NCBI RefSeq assembly: GCF_024171695.1
Contig: NZ_JAMTCF010000019.1
Location: 1-64,000, forward strand
Source: Actinosynnema pretiosum
Lineage (GTDB): Bacteria > Actinomycetota > Actinomycetes > Mycobacteriales > Pseudonocardiaceae
DNA: 64,000 nt
Direction of reading: 5' to 3'
Shown one piece after another: positions 31,089-39,341 of the stretch. Both the position numbers and the translations under genes were made by a program. Within the stretch, counting starts at the first letter, position 1. The number at the start of each line of letters is the position of its first letter. Under the pieces are notes generated by a model. That model saw only the letters and a program-made list of their open reading frames with translations. It was not told where the DNA came from and made no database searches.

Positions 31089-31928
31089 TCAGGCGAGGGC
31101 GGTCAGCGCGTCGAACTCCGCGTCGGTGAGGCGGATGTCCGAAGCGGCGGTGTTCTCCTCCAGGTGCGCCACCGAGGACGTGCCGGGGATCGGCAGCACC
31201 ACCGGGGAGCGGCGCAGCAGCCAGGCGAGCGCGAGCTGCGCGGGCGTCGCGCCGTGGTCCTTGGCGGCCTGGTCGAGCACGCCGCCGGGACGGGCCAGCT
31301 CGCCGGTCGCGACCGGGAACCACGGGATGAACGCGATGCCGTGCTCGGTGCAGTGGTCCAGCACGGCCTCGTGGTGCCGGGTGGCCAGGTTGTAGAGGTT
31401 CTGCACGCTCACGATCTCGGCCACCTGCTGCGCCTTCTGCAGCGTGGGGACGTCCACCTCGGACAGACCGATGTGCCGGATCTTGCCCTCCTGCTGCAAC
31501 GCCCGCAGCTCGCCGACCTGGTCCTCCAGCGGCACCTCGGAGTCGACCCGGTGCAGCTGGTACAGGTCGATCCGCTCGACGCCGAGCCTGCGCAGGCTGC
31601 CCTCCAGGGCGTGCCGCAGGTAGGCGGGCTTGCCCAGCACCGGCCACACGTCCGGCCCGGTGCGCAGCAGGCCGCCCTTGGTGGCGACGACCAGGTCCTC
31701 GCGGTACGGGTGCAGCGCCTCGCGGATCAGCTCCTCGCTGACGTGCGGGCCGTACGAGTCCGCCGTGTCGATGAAGTTGATCCCCAGCTCGACCGCGCGC
31801 TTGAGCACCGCGATCGCGCCGTCGTGGTCGGCCGGTGGGCCCCAGATGCCCTTGCCGGTGATGCGCATCGCGCCGTAGCCGAGCCGCTTGACGGGCAGGT
31901 CTCCACCGAGCAGGAAAGTGTCGGACAC
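31089..31928 (-). CDS. Aldo/keto reductase
   Basis: 279 residues, the normal length. The (beta/alpha)8 reductase signatures are present: FIDTADSYGPHVSEELI (catalytic Asp and Tyr), VVATKGG (Lys) and LYQLHRVDSEVPLED (His). The NADPH-binding end is VVLPIPGTSSVAHLEEN. GTG 31928 is preceded by GAGGA. It probably reduces small aldehydes or ketones with NADPH. The next gene upstream is divergent, so it is a single-gene unit. Confidence 0.92.
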   Translation of the reverse strand: MSDTFLLGGDLPVKRLGYGAMRITGKGIWGPPADHDGAIAVLKRAVELGINFIDTADSYGPHVSEELIREALHPYREDLVVATKGGLLRTGPDVWPVLGKPAYLRHALEGSLRRLGVERIDLYQLHRVDSEVPLEDQVGELRALQQEGKIRHIGLSEVDVPTLQKAQQVAEIVSVQNLYNLATRHHEAVLDHCTEHGIAFIPWFPVATGELARPGGVLDQAAKDHGATPAQLALAWLLRRSPVVLPIPGTSSVAHLEENTAASDIRLTDAEFDALTALA

Positions 31929-32122
31929 GCTTTTCCTCGATCCTCCGTCGCTGTGCTGTACCTCCCCCGGACAACCCCGCGCGCGCCCGCCGTGTTCCCG
32001 CGAGCCCCGCGCCCCCGCGAACGGGGGTCCCGCAGTGCCGTCCGCGCGGACCCCCCGGAACCGGCCCCGGTGTTCCTAGGGTGGACGGGCCCTGCACAGT
32101 ACCGATGAGGAGATCAACGGCG

Positions 32123-33112
32123 ATGAAGCGCTTGATCACGGCGGTGGTGCTGCTCCTGCTGGTGGCCGTCCCCCTGCCCGCGTCCGCCGCCACGGCGACC
32201 GGTGCGACGGCCGTCGGCGTGCACAACTCCTACGAGAAGGGCACGGCCCCCTACCTGGTGGACGTGCTCGACAAGCGTCCCGGCCTGGTGGAGATCGACG
32301 TCTGGACGAACTTCCTGTTCACCGGCGACTTCAAGGTCAGCCACGACCCCGGCAGCAACAACAACTGCGCCAACGCCTCGACCTACGAGCAGCTGCGGAC
32401 CGGCGCGCGCGACCAGAACCTCGCGATGTGCCTGCGCAACGTGCGGCTGTGGCACGACCGCAACCCGAACCACCCGCCGGTGGTGCTGAAGCTGGAGTTC
32501 AAGAACGGCTTCGACGGCCGGGGCGGTTTCGGCGCGCCCCAATTCGACCAGGTCGTCGCGAACAACCTGGGCCGGGACGTGGTGTTCGGGCCGTCCGACC
32601 TGAAGGGCTCGCACGCCACGCTGGACGCGGCGGCGCGGGCGGGCGCGTGGCCGTCGCGGTCGGCGCTGGCCGGGAAGTTCGTGCTGCTGGCCGAGACCGG
32701 CACGTTCGAGGCGGGCAACCCGTTCGACACCTACCACACCGACCTGGAGGTGGCGGACCACCTGATCTCGGCGAACGCGGCCGGGACGCTCGGCTCGACC
32801 ACGGTGTTCCCGGCGATCAACGGCGCCTCGCAGGCGGATCCGCGCACGGGCGCGCGCGGTGGCGCCAGGGCCCCGTGGTTCGTGGCGTTCGACGGGAGCG
32901 CGAGCGCGTACGCGAGCTACCCCGGCGACTCGTACCTGGGCGGGCACTACCTGGTGGTCATGACGGACGCGCACTCGGTGGCCCCGGCGATCGACAGCCG
33001 GACGCCGTCGGTCGCGGACGCGCAGGCCAGGGTGCGGCTGCTGGCGGGCAAGGGCGCGACGATCGTGTCGAGCGACTGGGTCGACCCGGCGGTGGTCGGG
33101 TACTCGGTCTAG
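32123..33112 (+). CDS. Secreted PI-PLC-like phosphodiesterase (PI-PLC-C1 type)
   Basis: 329 residues with a Sec signal peptide (LITAVVLLLLVAVPLPASA). The mature protein begins with a phosphodiesterase TIM-barrel pattern: GVHNSY (first catalytic His), LVEIDVW (metal ligands) and FKVSHDPG (second His), matching the calcium-dependent phosphoinositide phospholipase C-like family. ATG 32123 follows GAGGAG; the frame upstream to 32081 lacks a site. It would act on phospholipid head groups or related diesters outside the cell. The actual substrate is unproven. Confidence 0.85.
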   Translation: MKRLITAVVLLLLVAVPLPASAATATGATAVGVHNSYEKGTAPYLVDVLDKRPGLVEIDVWTNFLFTGDFKVSHDPGSNNNCANASTYEQLRTGARDQNLAMCLRNVRLWHDRNPNHPPVVLKLEFKNGFDGRGGFGAPQFDQVVANNLGRDVVFGPSDLKGSHATLDAAARAGAWPSRSALAGKFVLLAETGTFEAGNPFDTYHTDLEVADHLISANAAGTLGSTTVFPAINGASQADPRTGARGGARAPWFVAFDGSASAYASYPGDSYLGGHYLVVMTDAHSVAPAIDSRTPSVADAQARVRLLAGKGATIVSSDWVDPAVVGYSV

Positions 33113-33120
33113 CGACGGGT

Positions 33121-33156
33121 GCTCGCGGCGCGGGGGACGTCCCCCACGCCGCGAGC
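33121..33156. terminator. Nested hairpin between convergent genes
   Basis: GCTCGCGGCG (33121-33130) pairs with CGCCGCGAGC (33147-33156); inside, GGGGGACGTCCCCC (33132-33145) is itself palindromic. It ends seven bases before the hydrolase stop and probably terminates both genes. Confidence 0.78.
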
Positions 33157-33162
33157 GCGGCG

Positions 33163-34074
33163 TCAGGCCAGGTGCTCGGCGAGGAACGCGCCGATCCGCG
33201 CCACGGCCGGGGTGACGTGCTCGTCGCGGTCGTAGAGCGACATGTGCGTTGCCCCGTCGACGACGACCAGCTCGGCCGGTCCGGCGGCGCGCTCGACGGC
33301 CTCGCGGCTGTAGTGGCCGGTGACCGCCTCGGAGCCGATCACCATCAGCAGCGGCCGGGGCGCGAGCAGGTCGAGGCGGGCGAACGGGTCGAACTGGGCG
33401 AGCAGGTCGACGCCCCGCACCACCTGGAGGTTGTCCGCGCGGGGGTGCTGACCGCGCGGGGTCCGGTAGTACTCGTGCGTCTCGCCCTCGTGGCTGTCGC
33501 GGGGCGCGTCGGCCCAGGAATCCGGCACCCACGGCGCGCGCACGACCGGTTCGCCGCGCCCCTCGGCGGTGCGCAGCTCCCCCGCCAACTGCAGCGCCTC
33601 GCGCAGCACGGCCGGGTCCTGGGTCCGTCCGACGCCGCGCCGGACGGCGTCGCCCATGTCGGCGGCGCTGACGGTGGCGACGGCTCGCACGCGCAGGTCG
33701 GTCTGCGCGGCGTACGGGACGTACCCGCCGGACGCGCACAGCCCGAGCGCGCCGATCCGGTCCGGGTCGACCTCGACGCGGGTGCTCAGGAGGGTCACCG
33801 CGGCCTTCACGTCCTCGGCCCGCTGGAACGGGTCCTCCAGGCCGCGTGGCTCGCCGGTGCTCTCGCCCTGCCTCGCCGCGTCGAACACCAGCGCGGCGAA
33901 GCCTTGGCGGGCCAGTCGCTCGGCGTAGGTGCTCGCGGTCTGCTCCTTGACCCCGCCGCCGGGGTGCGAGACGACCACGCCGGGCAGGCGCTCGTCGGGG
34001 ACGGGCCCGTTGGGGGTGAACAGGACGCCCGCGATGGTGAAGTCGTTGCTGGGGAAGGTGACTGTGGTCCGCAC
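33163..34074 (-). CDS. Alpha/beta hydrolase (dienelactone hydrolase-like)
   Basis: 303 residues. The fold shows VVVSHPGGGVKEQTASTYAE (oxyanion region), GLCASGGYVPYAA (nucleophile elbow; Ser is the likely nucleophile with Cys two before it) and GATHMSLYDRD (catalytic His). It resembles YcjY-type hydrolases found in many actinomycetes. The first residues (TTVTFPSNDFTIAGVLFTP) form the usual hairpin. It is divergent from the MmyB-like regulator at 34194, which very probably controls it, as is common for this pair. Confidence 0.87.
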   Translation of the reverse strand: MRTTVTFPSNDFTIAGVLFTPNGPVPDERLPGVVVSHPGGGVKEQTASTYAERLARQGFAALVFDAARQGESTGEPRGLEDPFQRAEDVKAAVTLLSTRVEVDPDRIGALGLCASGGYVPYAAQTDLRVRAVATVSAADMGDAVRRGVGRTQDPAVLREALQLAGELRTAEGRGEPVVRAPWVPDSWADAPRDSHEGETHEYYRTPRGQHPRADNLQVVRGVDLLAQFDPFARLDLLAPRPLLMVIGSEAVTGHYSREAVERAAGPAELVVVDGATHMSLYDRDEHVTPAVARIGAFLAEHLA

Positions 34075-34193
34075 TGCCGCTCCTCGCTCGTCGTCACCTC
34101 CAGGTTCGCCGGGGTGCGCGCGACGGACCAGGGCCGGAACTGGCCCCCCTCCGCACCCCGCGCGCCCGTCCCGGCGCGGGGATACTCGGACGC

Positions 34194-35012
34194 GTGGGCG
34201 GCAAGGAGCTGGGTGACTTCCTGCGGGCGCGCCGGACGGGACTGCGCCCGGCCGAGGTCGGCCTGCCCGAGGGGCGCGGGCGGCGGGTGGCCGGGTTGCG
34301 GCGGGAGGAGGTCGCGCGGCTGGCCTGCGTCAGCACCGACTACTACACCCGCGTGGAGCAGGGCCGCCGCCGCGCGTCGGGGCCGGTGCTGGACGTGCTG
34401 GCGCGCGTGCTGCGGATGGACGACGACGCCCGCGCCTACCTGTTCGCGCTGGCGGGGCCGAGGCCCGCGCGGGGCGGGGACCGGCGCGAGGCGCACCCGT
34501 GGCTGCGCAGGCTGCTGGAGGACCTGGCGGGCACGCCCGCCGTGGTGCTGGGCAGGCGCTCGGACGTGCTGGCGTGGAACGGCCCCGCCGCCGCGCTGTT
34601 CACCGACTTCGGCCGGTTCCCGGTGCGGGAGCGCAACTTCGTGCGGCTGGTGTTCCTCGACCCGGAGCTGCGGGCGCAGTACGCGGACTGGCCGCACTGG
34701 GCGCGGCAGGGCGTGGCGCAGCTGCGGATGGAGGCGGTGCGGGACCCGGCGGATCCGGAGCTGGCCGCGCTGGTGGCCGAGCTGTCGGCGCGGGACGCGG
34801 ACTTCCGGCGCTGGTGGGGAGCCCAGCACGTGGCGGCGCGCCAGTCGGGGACCAAGGTGATCAGGCACCCGCTCGTGGGTGAGCTGGCGCTGGACTGGGC
34901 GGCGCTGACCTGCGCGGCCGACCCGGACCAGCAGCTGATCACCTGGACCGCCGAGCCGGGCTCGCCCGCGCACGAGCGGCTGCGAGCGGTCGTGGGGCGC
35001 CCGCCGCTGTGA
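34194..35012 (+). CDS. Helix-turn-helix regulator with MmyB-like ligand domain
   Basis: 272 residues. An XRE-type HTH (ELGDFLRARRTGLRPAEVGL, then REEVARLACVSTDYYTRVEQ) is followed by an MmyB-like C-terminal domain (VLAWNGPAAALFTDFGRFPVRERNFVR, in two pieces, and later HPLVGELALDW). Such regulators are usually divergent from a reductase or hydrolase that they repress, as here. The start at GTG 34194 has only a weak ribosome site but begins the conserved region (ELGDFLRARR). Its stop codon lies in the loop of the terminator hairpin at 34992-35027. Confidence 0.9.
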   Translation: MGGKELGDFLRARRTGLRPAEVGLPEGRGRRVAGLRREEVARLACVSTDYYTRVEQGRRRASGPVLDVLARVLRMDDDARAYLFALAGPRPARGGDRREAHPWLRRLLEDLAGTPAVVLGRRSDVLAWNGPAAALFTDFGRFPVRERNFVRLVFLDPELRAQYADWPHWARQGVAQLRMEAVRDPADPELAALVAELSARDADFRRWWGAQHVAARQSGTKVIRHPLVGELALDWAALTCAADPDQQLITWTAEPGSPAHERLRAVVGRPPL

Positions 35013-35027
35013 CGGCGGGCGCCCCAC
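34992..35027. terminator. 15-bp perfect stem enclosing a stop codon
   Basis: 34992-35006 and 35013-35027 are exact inverted copies; the six-base loop contains the TGA stop of the MmyB-like gene. The convergent paaZ gene ends at 35032. The left arm is coding sequence (RAVVGRPPL end). Confidence 0.8.
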
Positions 35028-35031
35028 CCGG

Positions 35032-37059
35032 TCAGCCCTCCTTGGCCACCAGCGTGAGCACGTCGTACTTCGCGACCGACTCGCCCTTCTGGTTCACCAC
35101 GTCCGCGTCCCACCGGACCTCGCCGTACTCCTGGTCCTCGCGCGGGGTGATCTGCTTGGCCGTCAGCGTCACGGTCAGCTCGTCGCCGAAGAACACCGGG
35201 GTCAGGAACCTCAGGTTCTCCAGCCCGTAGTTGGCCAGCACCGGACCGGGCTCCGGGGAGACGAACAGCCCGGCCGCGAGCGAGACCACCAGGTAGCCGT
35301 GGGCCACCCGCGCGCCGAAGAACGGGTTGGCCCCGGCCGCCGCGTCGTCGGTGTGCGCGTAGAACGTGTCGCCGGTGAACTCGGCGAAGTGCTCCACGTC
35401 GGCCTGGCTCACGGCGCGCGGACCGGCGGTGATCGAGTCGCCGACCTTCAAGCGCGCCAACGACTTCCGGAACGGGTGCTCGTCGCCCGCCGTGCGCTTG
35501 GCCCCGGTGGTCCAGCGGCCGGTGACGGCGGTCAGCACGTCCGGGCTGCCCTGCACGGCGGTGCGCTGCAGGTGGTGCAGCACGCCGCGCACCCCGCCCA
35601 GCTCCTCGCCGCCGCCCGCCCGGCCGGGGCCGCCGTGCACGAGGGTCGGCAGCGGCGAGCCGTGGCCGGTGGACTCGCCCGCGTCGTCCCGGTCGAGCAC
35701 GAGGAGCCTGCCGTGCCAGGGGGCGACGCCGAGCACGACCTCGCGCACGAAGTCGGGGTCGTGCGAGACGACCGACCCGACCAGGCTGCCCGCGCCGCGC
35801 GCCGCCAGCTCCACCGCGTGCGCGGCGTCCCGGTACGGCAGCAGCGTGGACACCGGCCCGAACGCCTCCACCTCGTGCGGCTGCGCGTGGTCGGGGTCGG
35901 CGGTCAGCAGCACCGGGGACAGGAACGCGCCGCGCTCCGGGTCGGCGTCGACCACGTCCACCCGGTCCGGGGAGCCGTGCACGATCCGCCCGGCCGACAC
36001 CAGCGACTTGAGCGCCCTGCGGACCTCCTCGCGCTGCTCCAGGTTCGCCAGCGCGCCCATCCGCACGCCGCTGCTGGCCGGGTTGCCGACCACCACGCGC
36101 CCGAGCCTGGCGGACGCGGCCTCGGTAACGGCGTCGAGCAGCGGCTCGGGGACCAGGGCGCGCCGGATCGCGGTGCACTTCTGGCCCGCCTTGACGGTCA
36201 TCTCGGACACGAGCTGCTTGACGAACAGGTCGAACTCGGGGGTGCCCGGCTCGGCGTCGGGGCCGAGGACGGAGCAGTTGAGCGAGTCCGCCTCGGCGGT
36301 GAACCGGACCGAGGAGCGCACCACGGCGGGGTGGGTGCGCAGCCTCGCGGCGGTGGCGGCGGACCCGGTGAAGCCCACCAGGTCCTGCTCGGTGAGGTGG
36401 TCCAGCAGGTCGCCCGCGCTGCCGCACACCAGCTGCAGCGAGCCCTCCGGGAGCAGCCCGGAACCGAGCACCAGCTCGACGAGGCGCTCGGTGAGGTAGG
36501 CGGTCGGCGAGGCGGGCTTGATCAGCGTGGGCACGCCCGCGACGAACGCGGGGGCGAACTTCTCCAGCGGACCCCACACCGGGAAGTTGAACGCGTTGAT
36601 CTGCACGGCCACGCCCCGCAGCGGGGTGGCGATGTGCACGCCCGCGAACGTGCCGCCCTTGCCCAGCGGCTCCACCGCGCCGTCGACCAGCACCCGGTCG
36701 TTGGGCAGCTCGCGGCGTGCCTTGCTGGAGTAGGTGAACAGCACGCCGATGCCGCCGTCGACGTCGACCATCGAGTCGGTGCGGGTCGCGCCGGTGCGGG
36801 CGGACAGCTCGTAGAGCTCGTCGCGGTGCTCGCGCAGGTGCGAGGCCAGCGCCTTGAGCAGCGCCCCGCGCTGGTGGAAGGTCAGCTCGCGCAGCGCCGG
36901 TCCGCCGACCTCGCGCCCGTGGCGCAGCGCGGCCCCCATGTCCACGCCGTCGGAGCTGATGCGGGCGATCTCCTCGCCGGTGACCGCGTCGTGCAGTGGC
37001 GCCCCCTCGGTGGTGGGGGTGTGCCATCGACCGGAGACGTAGCTGCGCAGGACGGGCAT
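35032..37059 (-). CDS. paaZ: PaaZ: oxepin-CoA hydrolase / semialdehyde dehydrogenase fusion
   Basis: 675 residues, full length for PaaZ. Residues 1-510 are an aldehyde dehydrogenase with catalytic Cys295 (KAGQKCTAIRR) and Glu256 (RFTAEADSLN), the same numbers as the E. coli enzyme. Residues about 535-675 are a MaoC-type hydratase domain (DTFYAHTDDAAAGANPFFG, VAHGYLVVSLAAGLF). In phenylacetate breakdown it opens oxepin-CoA and oxidises the semialdehyde. ATG 37059 follows AGGAGG. No other paa gene is adjacent, so it acts with partners encoded elsewhere or in another aromatic-CoA route. Confidence 0.93.
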   Translation of the reverse strand: MPVLRSYVSGRWHTPTTEGAPLHDAVTGEEIARISSDGVDMGAALRHGREVGGPALRELTFHQRGALLKALASHLREHRDELYELSARTGATRTDSMVDVDGGIGVLFTYSSKARRELPNDRVLVDGAVEPLGKGGTFAGVHIATPLRGVAVQINAFNFPVWGPLEKFAPAFVAGVPTLIKPASPTAYLTERLVELVLGSGLLPEGSLQLVCGSAGDLLDHLTEQDLVGFTGSAATAARLRTHPAVVRSSVRFTAEADSLNCSVLGPDAEPGTPEFDLFVKQLVSEMTVKAGQKCTAIRRALVPEPLLDAVTEAASARLGRVVVGNPASSGVRMGALANLEQREEVRRALKSLVSAGRIVHGSPDRVDVVDADPERGAFLSPVLLTADPDHAQPHEVEAFGPVSTLLPYRDAAHAVELAARGAGSLVGSVVSHDPDFVREVVLGVAPWHGRLLVLDRDDAGESTGHGSPLPTLVHGGPGRAGGGEELGGVRGVLHHLQRTAVQGSPDVLTAVTGRWTTGAKRTAGDEHPFRKSLARLKVGDSITAGPRAVSQADVEHFAEFTGDTFYAHTDDAAAGANPFFGARVAHGYLVVSLAAGLFVSPEPGPVLANYGLENLRFLTPVFFGDELTVTLTAKQITPREDQEYGEVRWDADVVNQKGESVAKYDVLTLVAKEG

Positions 37060-37211
37060 GGGTGCGACCTCCTCGTCGGACCGGCCGGGGTGCCGACCGG
37101 CATGTCCAAGAACACTAGGGCTTTGGGAACTCCAACGCCGCTGTTAAAGACGCCTTAAGGAACCGCTCGGTAACTTCTGCCCGAACGCCGCCAAAGTGGA
37201 AGAGGAGTTTC

Positions 37212-38480
37212 ATGCGGAAGCGAGTAGCGGTGGGCGCGCTGGCGCTCGCCCTGGGTCTGGCGGCTGCGCCGTTGACGGCCATCGGGGCGCAGCAGCCCGT
37301 GCAGTACCAGCAGGCCGCCCAGGCGGGCAAGGTCATCTGGGAGGACAACTTCGACGGCTCCGCCGGGCAGCGGGTCAACTCCTCGAAGTGGAACACCGAG
37401 ACCGGTGACAACAACGGCAACAACCGCGAGCACCAGTACTACACCGATTCAGCGGGCAACGCGGCGCTGGACGGCTCGGGCAACCTGGTGATCACGGCCA
37501 AGAAGGAGAACCCCGCCAACTACAACTGCTGGTACGGCCGCTGCCAGTACACGTCGGCGCGGATCAACACCTCCGGCAAGTTCACGACCACGTACGGCAA
37601 GGTCGAGGCGCGGATGAAGCTGCCGCGCGGCAAGGGCATCTGGCCCGCGTTCTGGATGCTGGGCCAGGACATCGGCTCGAACCCGTGGCCGAACAGCGGC
37701 GAGATCGACATCATGGAGTTCCTGGGCCACGAGCAGAACAAGGTCTACGGCACCATCCACGGCCCCGGCTACTCGGGCAGCGGCGGCGTCAGCGGCAACT
37801 ACACCGGCCCGAACTTCGCGGACGGCTTCCACACCTTCGCGGTGGAGTGGGCCCCGAACTCGATCAAGTGGCTGGTCGACGGCAACGTCTTCTTCCAGAC
37901 CACCCCGGCGTCGGTCAACGGCAACCGGTGGGTCTTCGACAAGCCGTTCTTCGTGATCCTGAACCTCGCGGTCGGCGGTGAGTGGCCGGGCTACCCGGAC
38001 GCCAGCACCCAGTTCCCGCAGCAGATGCTCGTGGACTACGTGCGGGTCACCGACACCAGCGGTGGCAACGGCGGCGGCAACAACCCCGGCGTGGTCAAGA
38101 GCGGCCGGGTCACCGGGCTCGGCGGCAAGTGCCTGGACGTGCCGTGGGCCAACAGCGCCAGCGGCACCCCGATCCAGATCGTCTCGTGCAACGGCAACGC
38201 GGCGCAGAACTGGACCTTCTACACCGACGGCTCGATCCGCGCGCTGGGCAAGTGCCTGGACGTGTCGAACAGCGGCAAGGCCGACGGCACCGTCATCCAG
38301 CTCTGGGACTGCAACGGCACCGGGGCGCAGAAGTGGGCGGTCAGCGGCGCGAACGACGTCGTGAACATCAACGCCGACAAGTGCCTGGACATCAAGGGCA
38401 ACACCAGCGCCGACGGCACGCGGGTCCAGCTGTGGACCTGCACCGGCGCCGCGAACCAGAAGTGGAACGCCTTCGTCTGA
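37212..38480 (+). CDS. Secreted GH16 endo-beta-1,3-glucanase with ricin-type lectin domain
   Basis: 422 residues. Signal peptide about 1-26. GH16 catalytic domain residues 40-285 with the laminarinase-type motif GEIDIMEF (nucleophile Glu164, Asp166, acid Glu169) and WPAFWMLG. After a Gly/Asn linker, residues 298-422 are a ricin-B/CBM13 trefoil with three repeats, each showing KCLD and QxW (AQNWTF, AQKWAV, NQKWNA). It probably cleaves beta-1,3-glucans such as fungal wall laminarin. ATG 37212 follows AGAGGAG by six bases. A classical terminator follows at 38540. Confidence 0.94.
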   Translation: MRKRVAVGALALALGLAAAPLTAIGAQQPVQYQQAAQAGKVIWEDNFDGSAGQRVNSSKWNTETGDNNGNNREHQYYTDSAGNAALDGSGNLVITAKKENPANYNCWYGRCQYTSARINTSGKFTTTYGKVEARMKLPRGKGIWPAFWMLGQDIGSNPWPNSGEIDIMEFLGHEQNKVYGTIHGPGYSGSGGVSGNYTGPNFADGFHTFAVEWAPNSIKWLVDGNVFFQTTPASVNGNRWVFDKPFFVILNLAVGGEWPGYPDASTQFPQQMLVDYVRVTDTSGGNGGGNNPGVVKSGRVTGLGGKCLDVPWANSASGTPIQIVSCNGNAAQNWTFYTDGSIRALGKCLDVSNSGKADGTVIQLWDCNGTGAQKWAVSGANDVVNINADKCLDIKGNTSADGTRVQLWTCTGAANQKWNAFV

Positions 38481-38539
38481 CGCTCGGCCTCGGCTGAGCG
38501 GGAGGTGTGGTCCTAGCCTGCGGGCCAGGGGGTGCAAGA

Positions 38540-38580
38540 CCGGGGAGGGGCACGGGAAACCGTGCCCCTCCCCGGCTTTT
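38540..38580 (+). terminator. Rho-independent terminator of the GH16 gene
   Basis: CCGGGGAGGGGCACGG (38540-38555) and its exact complement (38560-38575) enclose GAAA and are followed by CTTTT. This is the most canonical intrinsic terminator in the window. Confidence 0.92.
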
Positions 38581-38758
38581 CCGGCCCGTTCGCGCGCGGA
38601 GACCCCCCTGCTCCGCGCGCGAACGGCTACCTGGCCGGTGGGGGTGTGTCACCGGCCGGGTGGGGTATCGGGGTCAAGCGGAAGAGCAAAATCGCCGAGC
38701 CGCAGCAAGAGGGCGCCGCACACCGGCTGCTGGTCCCGCACTGCTGCGCAGCGCGGGC

Positions 38759-39205
38759 TCAGCGCACGAGGCGCGGGTGCCGCCTGGCGGTGTGCTCGCT
38801 GGTCAGCGCGGTGGCGCGGTGCACGGTCCCCGCGTCCGGGGCCAGCTCGAACACCCAGCACCGGGCCCGGTCGTCGTCCCACTCGTGGAACACGGCGACG
38901 CGCTCCCCGTCGACGAGCAGGTCCCCCGCCAGGAGGTCGGTCACGTCGGTGGGCAGGCCCAGCGCGGCCAACCCCGCCCCGTCGAGGCCGCCGTTGCGGT
39001 CGGGCGGCATCCCCGGCAGGCCCCACGCCATCGAGGCGTACCCGGAGTCGTCGGTGCGGTAGATGCCGTGCGAGTCCTGGTGGAACCTGGTGCGGCTGAA
39101 CGGGACCGGCGGGTCCAGCCAGGCCTCGGCCCTGGTGACTATGCCGCCGCGCGTGGTCACGGGGACCGGTCCGCCCGCCGTGCGCGGAGTTCGTGCGGTG
39201 GTCAT
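38759..39205 (-). CDS. Hypothetical protein, 148 aa
   Basis: 148 residues from ATG 39205. The sequence is rich in aromatic and acidic residues (DPPVPFSRTRFHQDSHGIY, MAWGLPGMPPDRNGGL, VAVFHEWDDDRARCWVFEL) without signal peptide or membrane helix. It has the look of a small soluble globular protein. I do not recognise the family. It follows the AfsR-like gene on the same strand after 136 bases, so it may be co-transcribed with it. An upstream extension to 39265 is possible but less likely. Confidence 0.6.
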   Translation of the reverse strand: MTTARTPRTAGGPVPVTTRGGIVTRAEAWLDPPVPFSRTRFHQDSHGIYRTDDSGYASMAWGLPGMPPDRNGGLDGAGLAALGLPTDVTDLLAGDLLVDGERVAVFHEWDDDRARCWVFELAPDAGTVHRATALTSEHTARRHPRLVR

Positions 39206-39341
39206 CTGGCGCGTGCCCTCGTTCCCCTGTCGTCGTTCGCGCTGACGACGGGGAGTCTGGTCCACCGGCCTGCAGATCGGCTTGAGGCCGGTGGTGGCGC
39301 GGTCTGGAGGTTTTCTCCAGGTCGGTGTGCCGATCCAGGGG

